DNA of 64,000 nt, taken from the NCBI RefSeq assembly GCF_904849725.1, contig NC_058522.1, positions 430,805,529-430,869,528 on the forward strand, written 5' to 3'. Origin of the DNA: Hordeum vulgare subsp. vulgare. Lineage: Eukaryota; Streptophyta; Magnoliopsida; Poales; Poaceae. Positions 9,446 to 22,857 of this stretch are shown here, in pieces. The position numbers were made by a program, and so were the translations under genes. Each line of letters starts with the position of its first letter. Position 1 is the first letter of the stretch. The notes beneath the pieces are model-generated. The model had not been told where the DNA came from. It did no database searches and worked only from the letters and a program-made list of their open reading frames with translations.

Positions 9446-12009
9446 ATGTGTGCAAAAGGATATGTCATTACCATTAATAACATCATTGTTGAAGCCATTC
9501 ACATGCATAAACATGAAAAAAATTATAGTCAAAATTCTAATGAAATTCTTGATTCTTATGACGAGGAAATTCCCTCTGACGATGACAATGTGGAGCATGG
9601 CTACTACGATGAAGATGAGAAGCCTGACATCGAGTATGAGAAGACCATGAGGAGCCTTAGTCTTATGGAAAATCTTAGAGACTACATGGCCGGAGGAAAG
9701 GAGTGGATACTTGACAGTGGATGCACGGGTCACATGACCGGAGATAGAGACATGTTTCATGAGATCACACCAAACCATGGACCAAGAAGGTATGTGACCT
9801 TTGGTGACAACTCCAAGGGTAAGGTAGTTGGTCTCGGTAAGGTTGCCATATCTCATGATAGTTCCATTCAAAATGTCATGCTTGTAGAATCCCTTGGCTA
9901 CAATCTTCTTTCTGTATCTAGACTAATAGACTTTGGTTTCAATGTGCTATTTACGGAAGTTGATTGCCAAGTGTTTTGTAGAGAAAATCATAACATAGTC
10001 TTTACTAGTTTCCATAGAGGTGATATATACGTTGTCAATTTCACTAAAAGATCCAAACACCGTACATGTCTTATTGCAAAATCTTCTAAAGGTTGGTTAT
10101 GGCATAGAAGGCTGGGACATGTTGGTATGCTAATCTTGACAGGCTTATCAAAGGTGATCATATTCTAGGTGTTAAAGATGTTATCTTTGACAAAGATAGA
10201 CTTTGTAGTGCTTGTCAAGCAGGAAAGCAAGTCGGTGGAAGTCATCCCGTGAAGAACATCATGACTACAAGAAGGCCACTAGAGCCGCTTCACATGGATC
10301 TCTTTGGTCCCAATGCTTACAAGATCCTTGGTGGAAATTCTTATGGTTTAGTCATTGTTGATGATTTTTCCAGATTTCCGTGGGTATTCTTTCTTGACGA
10401 CAAGTCGCAGGTACAAAAGATCTTCAAGAACTTCGCTCCGAAAGCTCAAAATCAGTTTGAAGTGAAGATCAAGAAAGTTTGGAGCGATAACGGATTGGAG
10501 TTCAAGAACAAAAATGTGGATACTTTTCTTGACGAAGAAGGTATCTCACATGAGTTCTCGGCAACATACACACCTCAACAAAATGGAGTTGAGAGGAAGC
10601 ACCAGACTCTCATAGAGATGGCGAGAACGATGTTTGACGAATACAAGATGCCAAGACACTTTTGGGCCGAAGCCGCTGAAACAACTTGTCATGCCACGAA
10701 CTGACTCTACCTACACAAGCTTCTCGGTAAAACAACATACGAGCTACTCACCGGTAATGAACCCCAAGTTGGATACTTTCGAGTATTCGGCTCTAAGTGG
10801 TACATTCTTGATAAGCATCGTCGTTCTAAATTTTCTCCTAAATCTCATGAAGGTTTCCTACTTGGTTATAGATCAAACTCTCACACTTACCGTGTCTACA
10901 ACAACATCACTCGAAAAGTTCAAGACATGGTAGATGTGAAGTTTGATGAATCTAATGTTTCGCAAGTCGAACAATTGCCAAATTATGTAGGAGATAAGGA
11001 ACCTTGGGAAGCCATCCAATATCTACCTATCGGCAAGATTCGTCCCATGGAGGTGAAGGAAAGCACTTCATCAGCACAAGTGGAAGCCACTACTTCGCGT
11101 CGAGGCGAACCAGAAAATGACATGGAGGCATCAATAAGTGGTACACGACATGATGAAGAAGAGGAAGAAGTGCATCGTGATGATCCACCTCAACCTTCCT
11201 CACCACCATTTCAAGGAGATGACAGCTCCCACGACAACGAAGAAGACGATGATGAGTAAGCTCCACCATCCAACAAGAAAAATATGTCACGAGTTCGAGC
11301 AAGAGTGGACAAGGACCATCCGCTAATCAAATCTTCGGTGACATACAAACTGGGAGAATCACTCGCTCTAAAACTCTCTTAGCTAAATTTTGTGAGCATT
11401 ACTCTATCTATAGCATTGAGCATATGAAGGTAGAAGAAGCACTTCATGACCCGGACTGGGTGAATGCCATGCACGAATAGCTACACAACTTCGAGAGGAA
11501 CAAAGTTTGGGCACTCATGGAAAAGCCCAAGGGCAAGCACAACATCATTGGTACAAAATGGGTGTTTCGGAACAAGCAAGATGAAGATGGTCAAGTTCTG
11601 CGCAACAAGGCGCGTCTCGTAGCCCAAGGATACACACAAGTCAAAGGTATGGACTACAGTGAGACCTATGCCCCCGTTGCTACACTTGAAGCCATTCACA
11701 TTCTTCTCGCTTATGCCAATCACCATGATATTACTCTTTAGCAAATGGATATCAAAAGTGCTTTTCTAAACAATGAAATTGAGGAAGAAATTTAGGCCAA
11801 ACAACCTCCCGGCTATGTGAACCCTAAGAAGCCTAATCATGTTTACAAACTTCAAAAATATTTATATGGTCCTAAACAAGCCCCTCAATCTTGGTAAAAA
11901 TGCCTAACCAAGTTTATCATTGAAAAGGGTTTTGTGGTTGGTAAAATTGATGCAACCTTATTCATTGAAAGAGTTAATGGCAAACTATTTGTGTGCCAAA
12001 TATATGTAG
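9446..12009 (+). pseudogene. A pol, first part: protease, integrase, RT up to YVDD
   Basis: Protease: WILDSGCTGHMTGD near 9705 (intact DSG). GAG-pre-integrase zinc site: WHRRLGHVGM and CSACQAGK. Integrase core 10249-10704, with HMDLFG, SDNG and the Glu after PQQNG; a TGA follows at 10702. A hydrophilic Glu/Asp-rich linker (about 11100-11260) precedes RT, which reads [13 protein letters not shown] and QIYVDD. Stops at about 11259, 11478, 11739 and 11793 and several frame changes kill it. RT is cut at 12010 by element B, and the frame resumes at 44367. Confidence 0.85.
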
Positions 12010-12014
12010 ATGAT

Positions 12015-14913
12015 TGTAGGATCGATAGAAGGTGTGTCTGCAAGGTGGGGGGGGGGGTGAATACACTACTTCTCAAGATTAAGATCCTAGTCTTTTCCCA
12101 ATTTTATGGTTGCCAGGTTTTAGAAATTCTAACAAGTCTAGTACACCCTACACATGCTAGAAAACATATGTAGCAGCAAAAAAGTAAATACTTTGCACAT
12201 GTAAAGGAGTAGAGTTTAGGAAGATCAAATGTGAAGAAGTTGACACGTCGATTTTTGGCATGGTTATGATAGGTGGCTCTACCGTACGTCCATGTTAGTG
12301 GACACTTCAACCCACGGAGGGTAACAACTGCGAGAGTCCACGAAGGGATCCACCCACAAGGGGTCCACGAAGAAGCGGCCTTGTCTATTCCACCACGGCT
12401 TCCGCCCGTGAAGAACTAGCCTCACTCATGGTAGATCTTCACGAAGTAGGCTATCTCCTTGCCCTTACAAACATCTTGGTTCAACTCCACAACACGAACT
12501 AGGAGGCTCCCAAGCGACACCTAAACAATCTAGGAGGCACTGATACGTCTCAAACGTATCTATAATTTTTGATGGTTTCACGTTGTTATCTTGTTTTCTT
12601 TGTATGTTTTATGTACCTTTTTATATCTTTTTGGGGACTAACTTATTGATTCAGTGCCAAGTGCCAGTTCCTGTTTTTCCGTGTTTTTGACTCTTTTCAG
12701 ATTCGATTTTGGAACGGAGTCCAAACGGAATAAAATCCCCGAAATGATTTTTTCCCGAACGAAAGAAGACCAGGGAACCTTTGGGCCAGGCCAGGTGGCC
12801 CCCTGGGAGCCCACAAGCTTGCACCACGCCACCAGGGGGGAGGCGGCGGTGGGCAAGCTTGTGGCTTCCCTGGCCGCCTCCTAACCTAGGTTTTGCGCCT
12901 ATATATTCCCAAATATTCCGCAAAAAAATGAGGGGAGCCTCGAAAATGATTTTCCGCCGCCGCAAGCTTCTGTTTCCGCGAGATCTCATGTGGAGACCCT
13001 TCCCGGCGCCCTGCCGGAGGGGACTTTGGAGGTGGAGGGCTTCTTCATCATCATCATCGCCCCTCCAATGACTCGTGAGTAGTTCACTTCAGACCTACGG
13101 GTCCGTAGTTAGTATCTAGATGGCTTCTTCTCTCTCTTGGATCTTCAATACAAAGTTCTCCATGATCTTCATGGAGATCTATCCGATGTAATCTTCTTTG
13201 GCGGTGTGTTTGTTGAGATCCGATGAATTGTGGACTTGTGATCAGATTATCTATGATATATATTTGAGTCTTTGTTGATTTCTTATATGCATGCTTTGAT
13301 ATCCTTGTAAGTCTCTCCGAGTCTTTGGTTTTGTTTGGCCAACTAGATATATGATTCTTGCAATGGGAGAAGTGCTTGGTTTTGGGTTCTGCCATGTGGT
13401 GACCTTTCGCAGTGACAGTAGGGGCAGCAAGGCACACATCAAGCAGTTGCCATCAAGGGTAAAAAGATGGGGTTTTTATCATTGGTTTGATATTATCCCT
13501 CTACATCATGTCATCTTGCTTAAGGCGTTACTCTGTTCTTATGGACTTAATACACTAGACGCATGCTGGATAGCGGTCGACGTGTGGAGTAATAGTAGTA
13601 GATGCAGAAAGTATCGGTCTACTTGTTTTGGAAGTGATGCCTATAGAAACAATCACTGCATAGATATCGTCACAACTCTGCACAGTTCTATCAATTGCTC
13701 ACCAGTAATTTGTTCACCCACAGTCTACTTGCTTTCATGAGAGAAGCCACTAGTAAACACTATGGCCCTCGGGTCTATTCACATCCATCGTTTACAACTC
13801 CGCTTTTACTTTGCTTTGTTACTTTGTTACTTTCAGTTCTCACTTGGCAAACAATCTATAAGGGATTGACAGCCCCTTTTATAGCGTTGGGTGCAAGCTT
13901 TTGTGTTTGTGCAGGATCTTAAGATACTCTTTTGCCGGATTGATACCTTGGTTCTCAAACTGAGGGAAATACTTATCGTCGCTGTGCTACATCACCCTTT
14001 CCGCTTCGAGGGGATACCAACGTGCCGTGGTAGGAGTATTTCTGGCACAATTGCCAGGGATACACAGCAAACATCAGGCACCACCCTCCAAAAGGTAATA
14101 TATGTGGTAGAACAATGAACTCCTTGCTCTTGTGCTTCTAAATATAGTCTCCTCAACACAAAGTCACTCTCTCACAGAATAGGCATGGGTAGGAGAGATG
14201 GATTTGGTGGAAAGCAACTTGGGGATGCTAGAGATCAAGTTTCAAATGATTGGATTGGAATATCTTGGTCTCAACACATGAGTAGGTGGCTCTCTCTCAG
14301 AAAAATGGATCTGGCAATGAAGTGTGTGTTCGGAGTGCTTCCTCTATGAACGAGAGGTAGGTCGAGGGGTATACATAGGCTGTCCCCAAAATCCAACCGT
14401 TACACCTAAAGTGACCAACTCGGTGACACCGAAGTCATGAACTCGGTGGTACCGACTTGTACTAAAGGCAACTTTTGAATCTCGGTGAAGCTGATATACA
14501 CAACTCGGTGGCACCAAAAAGGTGGCTAACGGTCAAATGACACAACTCAGTGACACCGATACTCAAACTTGATTTTGTGTACCGAGGCAACAAAAAGTTG
14601 GTCACCTAAAATCGGCAACACCGATACAGTTTCGGTTGAGCCGATTTGGTGGGTTTGGGTAGGGTTCTGTCTGGGATGAAAATCGGTAGTGCCGAAATGA
14701 GAAAGTTGGTGGCACCGATTTTGAGTGTGAGGCTTTGGACTGAATGGTTTTGTGGGAAAAATAACTGAATATTTTCGTGGCTATCTCTGAGCACTTGAGA
14801 AACCAGTTCGTTTTAATACCTCACCCCCTTTTAATAGTATTGGATTTCCTTTGGACTCAAAAGTGATTTCTCACAAATATAAAATGAAGAGTCTTCTAGC
14901 TTGAAGCTTGGGA
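12015..14913 (-). repeat. 3' LTR of B, truncated and split by an LTR-like unit
   Basis: LTR sequence is 12015-12540 and 14082-14913. Compared with the 5' LTR copy (ending at 44361), the first 170 or so bases of the LTR are absent, together with the PPT and about 350 bp of adjoining internal DNA. A G-run sits at 12050. The break falls near 14913, where sequence jumps to the region equivalent to 48620 of A. Confidence 0.8.
12541..14076 (+). mobile_element. LTR-like unit G (LTR plus primer-binding site), solo
   Basis: It begins TGATACGTCTCAAACG and ends CAAACATCA, with a perfect TSD GGCAC (12536-12540 and 14077-14081). It has no coding region. The last 34 bases are an 18-bp segment TGGCACAATTGCCAGGGA, similar to the tRNA-Asp complement used as PBS by Athila-type gypsy elements, plus 16 bp. 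So the inserted unit extends past the usual LTR end. A homologous unit lies at 24009-25559. Confidence 0.75.
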
Positions 14914-16779
14914 CATTCGTATTGTAACAGTAGGAGTACACTTGAGAAAACATTTGTTAGATAACACACGAGTATGCTATTATAAAGATGCAAAGAGCTT
15001 CAAGAATACCAAGATACTGAAGACATATTAAAAATAGGATTTGATCATAGATACGTCTCCAAGAGAATTAAGAACTTTCTCCCCTACAACTGAATATGTA
15101 AGAATTTCCTCTCCCCTTGAATCATAGCATGTAGATATTGGGAGTAGGTAGGGCGAGACAAGTTCAAACAAAAGATAGTGATAGTAAAGCAATGTTATCT
15201 ATAACAACTTTAACTCTCCCCCCTTCGTATGTAAGGTTTGATATGTATCCCTTTAGGTAGATTTCCCCTTAGGCAGACCTTCCCTTAGTAACATAAATAT
15301 CTCCCCCTAAAGATATTTCTCCCTCTTTATGTAAGCTTATTGGTGATATTTCTCCCCTCTAAATAGGTTCATTGGAAGCTTTGATATTTCTCCCCCTTTG
15401 GCATTATTTTCCAAAAAGGTCAAAGGGTAAGGGCTCATTGAGAGAAAGGGATCCTAGATACTTCTCTCTTTGATAAGGGTTCCTTGAACTTTTCTCCCCC
15501 TTAGATAGTAGGTAAGGGTTCATTGAATGTTATCCCCCTTTGATACGGATGAGAGTTCCTTGAACAATCTCCCTCTATGTTAGGGATCCTGGATGATTCT
15601 TCCTCTTATATCGTATGGGATCACTGAGGTTTTCTCCCCCTAGAGAATTTTTCACCCCTAGAAAAATAATGCTAGAACTGATTTTGTTTCTCAAAATTTT
15701 CAATAAGATCTTAGAAGGCAATGAAGCATGGGATCATTGATAATCTTTCACCCCCTAAGGCAAAAGTCCAGAAAATATCAGAAAAACTAAGACAGGATAA
15801 TGTCGGAGTCACCGAGGCAAAGTGGTTTGGTAGAACCGAGAATGAAAATCAGGCCTATGGGTGAAATCGATTGGACCAAGTTTCCCAGATCGGTGAAACC
15901 GAGTTGCAATGAAAATCAACTCCTTAACTGAAAGTAGATAGAAATAAAAACTAAGGATACCAATTGAGAAATGATATCAAGACAAGAAATAATTCCAAAT
16001 ATTTTTTTTGAAATAATTTTATATATACATTTAGATGAGAGTTGAATGGTTCCAAGAAGATATGAAATGACAAGTGTGAACCATACATGAATCTCCTATC
16101 TAGATGTGGGCCGGTGACTAGGTCACCTATATTATAGTATTTGACTTGAGAAGTCAAGCAAGGTTGCTTGATCATAGGTCATACTCATCATTAGGCGCAA
16201 AATGGGGTTACCATTTTTCGGTTAAGCTTTGATTGTATTCATATCACTTGAGTTGCTTTACCTCATGACTTGGTGCAAAGCTTTATCAAGGATATGAGTA
16301 CATACCTTCGTATGATGTTGATGATGTAGCATGTAGGTGAACTTGTTGTGGATGCTCAGTGTTGATGAAGATCATCTTCAGTTGGGAGCAATCCTTGTCG
16401 TTTTGGTTCACTTTTCACCTACAATGGTTAGTCATGCAAGGAAGAACATATTATATCCCAAGAGTGAATGTGATAGTCAAGGATATGATTTTGGTGCCTT
16501 CTTCCTTCATCTCCGAATAAAGGGTTGTTGGTACTTGGCCATATCAAGATTGCTTTTGATGTGAGTTGATGTCAATCTTGTGGAGTGTATTTCTTCCAAG
16601 TACGATTGCTTTTGATGTGAGTTGATGTCAATCTTTTGGAGTGTATTTCTTCCAAGTACCTAGAAAAGATTAGAGGCAATACAAGGGAGCGTAGTTTTCC
16701 AAGATCTAAGATAGCATAGTATCAATATCATCATAGAATAGGCAATCAAGTTCATGCCCTTGCATGCATCCGAGTGAGT
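14914..16779 (-). other. 3' non-coding tract of B with many polypurine tracts
   Basis: No gene. On the minus strand it contains a dozen or so GGGGGAGA-type tracts between about 15070 and 15760 (seen here as TTTCTCCCCC). It matches the 3' tract of A (46993-48968). Confidence 0.75.
16548..16659. repeat. 56-bp tandem duplication in B
   Basis: Two adjacent copies (16548-16603 and 16604-16659) beginning GATTGCTTTTGATGTGAG, differing at one base. A has a single equivalent. Confidence 0.85.
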
Positions 16780-18420
16780 CTAGCTCAAGTTTGAAGAATC
16801 GATGATGTTCAAATCACTCCTCAAATGACAAAATACTTTCTCATCAAATGGTTTCATAAATATATGAGCTAATTGTTTGTCAGTACGAACATGCTTGAGA
16901 TCTATATCTCCTTTACCAACATGATCATGAATGAAATGATGTCGCGCCTGAATAATTTTTTTCAAGAAAGTTGCACAGTATTATAGGAAATTTTAATAGC
17001 ACTTTCATTGTCACATAACAATGGAAATTTTCTAACATGGATGCCATAATCCTTAAGAGTTCGAGTCATCCGTAGTAATCGCGCACAACATGATCCAGCG
17101 GCAATGTATTCCGCTTTGGCAGTAGATAAAGATACTGAGTTTTGTTTCTTGGATGACCAAGACACAAGAGATCTCCCAAGATATTGACATGTACCCGAGG
17201 TGGATTTTCTATCAACCTTGTCTCTGCCATAGTCTGAGTCGGAATAGCCAAGAAGATTAAAAGAAGATCCCTTCGGAAACCATATGCCAAAGTTTGGTGT
17301 ATGTATGAGGTATCTCACTATTCTTTTCACAGCCAATAGATGACACTCTTTAGGTGCCTCTTGATATTGGGCACACATGCAAACACTCAACATGATGTCA
17401 GGACGGGAGGCACATAAATATAGTAATGAACCAATCATTGATCGATAAACCTTTTGATCAACTCGTTTGTCCTCCTTAGTGAGGTTAGAATGTCCACTAG
17501 TAGGCATGGGGGTTCTCATACCTTTGCATTCTTGCATGTTGAAGTTCTCGATTAAGTCCTTGGTGTACTTGGTTTGAGATATAAACGTACCTTATCTCGA
17601 TTGTTTGATTTGCAATCCAAGGAAGAATTTCAGCTCACACATCATAGACATCTCATACTTCTCTCACATAAACTTTCCAAACTTTTCACTAAAATGTGAG
17701 TTAGTAGAACCAAAGATAATACCATCCACATAATTTTGGCATACAAAGAGTTCTTCATTAACTCTTTTAGTGAATAAGGTTGCATCAATTTTACCAATCT
17801 CAAAATCCTTTTCAATGAGAAAGTTCTGTTGGCATTTGTACCAAGCTCTAGGGGCTTGTTTAAGTCCATATTAAGATTTGCGAAGTTTGTAAACATGATT
17901 AGGTTTCTTAGGGTTCACAAAATCGGGAGGTTGTTTAACATAAACTTCCTCCTCAATTTCACCATTAAGAAAATAACTTTTGATATCCATTTGGTCAAGA
18001 GTAATATCATGGTGATTGGCATAAGCGAGAAGAATACGAACGACTTCAAGTCTAGCAACGGGTGCATAGGTCTCACCATAGTCCATACCTTCGACTTGCG
18101 TGTATACTTGGGCTACGAGATGTGCCTTGTTGCGTATGACTTGTCCATCTTCATCTTGGTTGTTTCGAAACAGCCACCTTGTACCGATAATGTTGTGCTC
18201 TTCGTTGGGCTTCCCAACAAGTGTCCACACTTTGTTCCTCTCGAAGTTGTGTAGCTCTTCGTGCATGGCATTCACCCAATCCGAGTCTTGAAGGGCTTCT
18301 TCAACCTTCAAATGCTCAATGATAGAGATGAAAGAATAATGCTCACAAAAGTTAGCTAAATGAGATTTAGAGCGAGTTATTCTCCATGTTTTTATGTGAC
18401 CGTAGATTTAATTCAACGGA
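16780..18420 (-). pseudogene. B reverse transcriptase and RNase H
   Basis: RT runs 18311-17580 ([45 protein letters not shown]). The catalytic motif reads NYVDGIIFGSTN, so the second Asp of YVDD is replaced by Gly. RNase H is open from 17537 to 16962 (YSDSDYGRDKVDRKSTSG, STAKAEYIAAG, LLCDNESAIK) and ends in another frame near 16780. Stops lie near 17885, 17650 and 17595. Compare A, where the RNase H active-site block is lost. Confidence 0.85.
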
Positions 18421-20293
18421 TGATCTCTGTCCACTCTTTCTCTAACTCTTGACAACTTCTTCTTGTTGGATGGTGGAGCTTCTTCATCATCATCATCTTG
18501 CACATTGTCGTTGACGTCGTCATCTCCTTGAGGTGGTGGTGAGGAAGGTTGAGGTGGATCGTCATGATGTACTTCTTCCTCTTCTTCAGCATGTCGTGTA
18601 CCGCTTGTGGATGCTTCCATCTCGTTTTGTGGTTCACATTGACGCTAACTAGGAGCTTCCACTTGAATTGATGAAGTACTCTCCTTCACCTCCATGGGAC
18701 GAATCTTGCCAATAGATAAATCTTTGATGGATTCCGAAGGTTCCTTATCTCCTACATCATTTGGCAAATGTTCGACTTGTGAACCATTAGTCTCATCAAA
18801 CTTCACATCTACCGTATCTTCAACTTTTTGAGTGAAGTTGTTGTAGACACAGTAAGTGTGAGAGTTCGATCTCTAACCGGGTAGGAAACCTTCATAAGAT
18901 TTAGGAGAAAATTTAGAGCGACGATGCTTATCAAGAATATAGCACTTGGAGCCGAATACTCGAAAGTATCCAACTTGGGGTTTGTTACCGGTGAGTATCT
19001 CATATGCCGTTTTACCGAGAAGCTTGTGTAAGTAGAGTCGGTTTATGGCATGGCAAGTTGTTTCCATGGCTTCTGCACATAAGTGTCTTGGAGTCTTGTA
19101 TTCGTCAAGCATCGTTCTCGCCATCTCTGTGAGAGTTCGGTTCTTCCTCGCAACAACTCCATTTTGTTGAGGTGTGTACGTCACCGAGAACTCATGTGAT
19201 ATACCCTCTTCGTCAAGAAAGGTGTCGTCATTCGTGTTGTTGAACTCCGTTTCGTTGTCACTCTGAACCTTCTTGATCTTCACTTCAAACTGATTTTGAG
19301 CTTTCCGAGCAAAGTTCTTGAAGATCTTTTGTACATGCGAATTATCATCAAGAAAGAATACCCACGTTAATCTGGAAAAATCATCAACAATGACTAGACC
19401 ATAAGAATTTCCACCGAGTGTCTTGTAAGCATTGGGACCAAAGAGATCCATGTGAAGCAGCTCGAGTGGCCTTCTTGTAGTCATGATGTTCTTCACGGGA
19501 TGACTTCCACAAACTTGCTTTCCTGCTTGACGAGCACTACAAAGTCTATTTTTGTCAAAGATAACATCTTTAACACCAAGAATATGATCACCTTTGATAA
19601 GTTTGTCAATATTATGCATACCTACATGTCCTAACCTTCTATGCCATAACCAACCTTTAGAAGATTTAGCAATAAGACATGTACGGGATTTGGTTTTCTT
19701 AGACAAATCGACAATGTATAGATCACCTCTACGGAAAACCAGTAAAGACAATGTTATGGTTGTCACTACGAAACACTCGGCAGTCAACTTTCGTAAATAG
19801 CAGATCGAAACCAAAGTCTGCTAGTCTAGATACAGAAAGAAGATTGTAACCAAGGGATTCAACAAGCATGACATTTTGAATGGAACTATCACGAGATACG
19901 ACCACCTTACCAAGTACCTTACCCTTGGAGTTGTCTCCAAAGGTCACATACCTTCGAGCTCCACGGTTTTTGTGTAATCTCATGGAACATGTCTTTATTT
20001 CCGGTGATGTGATCGGTGCATCCATTGTCGAGAACCCACTCCTTTCCACTGGCCATGTAGTCTCTAAGGTTCTCCATAAGACTAAGGTTCCTCAAGGTCT
20101 TCTCATATTCAATGTCAAACTCTTCATCTTCATCATAGTAGCCATGCTCCACATAATCATCATCAGATGAAGTTCCCTCATAAGAAACAAGATTTTCATC
20201 AGAATTTTGACTATGACAATGTTCATATTTATGCATGCAAATGGCTTCAACAATGATATTGTTAATAGTAATGACATCTCCTTTAGCACGCAT
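18421..20293 (-). pseudogene. B protease and integrase
   Basis: The protease motif is WVLDNGCTDHITG (near 20030); the usual DSG is DNG. A frame change follows near 19950. GAG-pre-integrase and integrase share one 313-codon frame (19814-18873). Within it the zinc site has HRRLGHVGMHNIDK but CSARQAGK, where the second Cys is Arg. Core Asp residues lie in HMDLFG and SDNE and the Glu follows PQQNG. A Glu/Asp- and Pro-rich linker (18408-18620) leads to RT. Confidence 0.85.
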
Positions 20294-20710
20294 GAGGTCT
20301 CAAAGCTCAAATAGACATTTATCAAAATTAGGATCACTTGGCTTCATTTTGTGAAAGGCAATGCATTTGTGGACAATGATATCAAGATTTTTCAAGGAAT
20401 AATTTGGATATCTTTTCTCTAAGTCTTTCCACAAAGTATGAGCACACTCAAAATTTTGCATTTGATTAAGCACATTTCTTGGTAGTCCTCTAATGATTAG
20501 ATTAACGGTGTTAAGATTACCAAGCATATCAATTTCATCATCATGAGAAAGATGTATGGGATCAATGGGAGGCGCGTAAGGATATTCAACATACTTGCGC
20601 AAATGGAACTCATGAAATATATCAAACATTTCATCTTTCCGTTGTCTAAAATACTCCCCATCAAGAATAAGCACTCTACAACTAAAAATCCCGGAACTAG
20701 TCACATTCAT
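20294..20710 (-). pseudogene. B gag fragment
   Basis: An open frame of 136 codons starts MNVTSSGIFSCRVLILDGEY and contains FECAHTLWKDLEKRYPNY. It ends at a stop just before the 20293 frame that leads straight into the protease. As in A, there is no zinc knuckle. The PBS (TGGTACCAGAGC on the minus strand, 20751-20762) lies upstream. Confidence 0.8.
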
Positions 20711-20764
20711 CTTCCTCCAACGGTGATTAAACCAAGGTTTTGGAGACCAAGCTCTGGTACCAAT

Positions 20765-21066
20765 TGTAGGATGGATAGAAGATGTCTCTAGAGGGGGGGG
20801 GGGTGAATAGATTACTTGTCAAGATTAAAATCATAGCCTTTTCCCAAAAAATTTGGTTGGCGTATTTTAGCAATTCTAACAAGTCCAGTACACCCTACAC
20901 ATGCTAGTCAACATATATGGCAGTGGAAAAGTAAAGACTTTGCGCATGTAAAGGAGTAGAGTTTAGGAAGATCAAACGCGAAGAAGTTGACACAGTGATT
21001 TTTGGCATGGTTCCGATAGGTGGCGCTATCGTACGTCCATGTTAGTGGAGACTTCAACCCAGGAGG
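20765..21066 (-). repeat. 5' LTR of B, inner segment
   Basis: The inner end of the 5' LTR, starting at TGTAGGATGG on the plus strand beside the PBS, with a G-run at about 20796. It is interrupted at 21067 by element F, which duplicated GGAGG (21062-21066). Confidence 0.85.
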
Positions 21067-22792
21067 TGTTGGGGATCGTAGTAATTTCAAAAAAAATCCT
21101 ATGCCATGCAAGGATCTATCTATGGAGAAACCAGCAACAATAGAGGTCATAGAGCATCTTCATACCTTTGAAGATTGCTAAGCGAAAGCGTTACTAGAAC
21201 GCGGTTGATGGAGTCGTACTCGCAGCGATTCATATCGCGGTGGATTCCGATCTATGCACCGGACATCGGTGCATCCGCTTTCAACACACGTGCAGCTCGG
21301 TGACGTCTCCAACGCCTTGATCCATCAAGGATGGAGGAGAGGTCGAGGGAGATCTCTAGCAGCACGACGGCGTGGTGATGGTGGAGCTACGTGGTACTCC
21401 GACAGAGCTTCACTAAGCACTACGGAGGAGGAGTATGGCTGCGCCATGGAGAGATCAATTGTGTGTCTCAAAAGGGACAAAACCTCAAGTATATATAGGA
21501 GGAGGGAGAGGGAGGGCTGCCTTGGACCCTCCTCCAAGGAGGAGACGAGAGGCCGAGCTAGGGAGGAGTCCACCTCCCACAAGGTAGGTGGATCCCTTCC
21601 TTCTTAAACCTCTTTTACATTATCTCTTTATCCCTAGCCACATGGGCCTTTAGGGAAGGACTTGGCCAGCCCAATAAGGGCTGGTACACCTCCTCTAACA
21701 TCCCATGAAGTCCTTTGGTCGTCACACCCCTCCCGAGGGTCCTCCTGCACCCTCCCGGCACTCCCGGTACACTATCGATGAGCCTGAAACTTTTCCGATG
21801 ACCAAAACACGACTTCCTATATATCAATCTTTACATCCGGACCATTCCGGAGCTCCTCGTGACGTCCGGGATCTCATCAGGGACTCCGAACAATCTTCGG
21901 TAACCACATACACTAATTCCCTATAACCCTAGCGTCATCGAACCTTAAGTGTGTAGACCCTACGGGTTCCGGAGACATGCAGACATGACTGAGACATCTC
22001 TCTGGCCAATAACCAACAGAGGGGTGTGGGTATCCATGTTGGTTCCCACATGTTCCATGATGATCTCATCGGATGAACCATGATGTCAAGGATTCAGTCA
22101 ATCCCGTATGCAATTCCCTTTGTCTATCGATATGATACTTGCCCGAGATTCGGTCATCGGTATCCCTATACCTTGTTCAATCTTGTTACCGGCAAGTCTC
22201 TTTACTCGTTTCGTAACACATCATCCCGTGGCTAACTCCTTAGTCACACTAAGCTCAATATGATGATGGATTACCGAGTGGGCCCAGAGATACCTCTCCC
22301 TCACACGGAGTGATAAATCCCAGTCTCGATTCGTACAACCCAACAAACACTTTCGGAGATACCCGTAGGGCACCTTTATAATCACCGAGTTACGTTGTGA
22401 CGTTTGATACACCCAAAGCACTCCTATGGTATCCGGGAGTTGCACAATCTCATGGTCTAAGGAAATGATACTTGACATTAGAAACGCTTTAGCAGACGAA
22501 CAACATGATCTAGTGCTATGCTTAGGATTGGGTATTGTCCATCACATGATTCCCCAATGATGTGATCCGTTACCAATGACATCCAATGTCCATCATCAAG
22601 AAACTATGATCATCTATTGATCAACGAGCTAGCCAACTAGAGGCTCACTAGGGACACATTATGATCTATATATTCACACATGTATTATGGTTTATGGTTA
22701 TTACAATTATAGCATGAATAATAGACAATTACCATGAACCAGGAAATATAATAAATAACCATTATTATTGCCTCTAGGGCATATTTCCAACA
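21067..22792 (-). repeat. 3' LTR of F
   Basis: 1,726 bp with TG..CA ends. A TATA-like TATATATA on the minus strand lies at about 21490-21498. It pairs with 29556-31294. Confidence 0.9.
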
Positions 22793-22857
22793 GTCTCCCA
22801 CTTGCACTAGAGTCAATAATCTAGTTATATTGTGATGAATCGAACACCCATAGAGTT

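Noticed and set aside
12990..13080. Arg/Trp-rich frames in the G-type units (also 25088-25321)
   Set aside because: They are short, sit in LTR-like DNA and are disrupted between the two copies.
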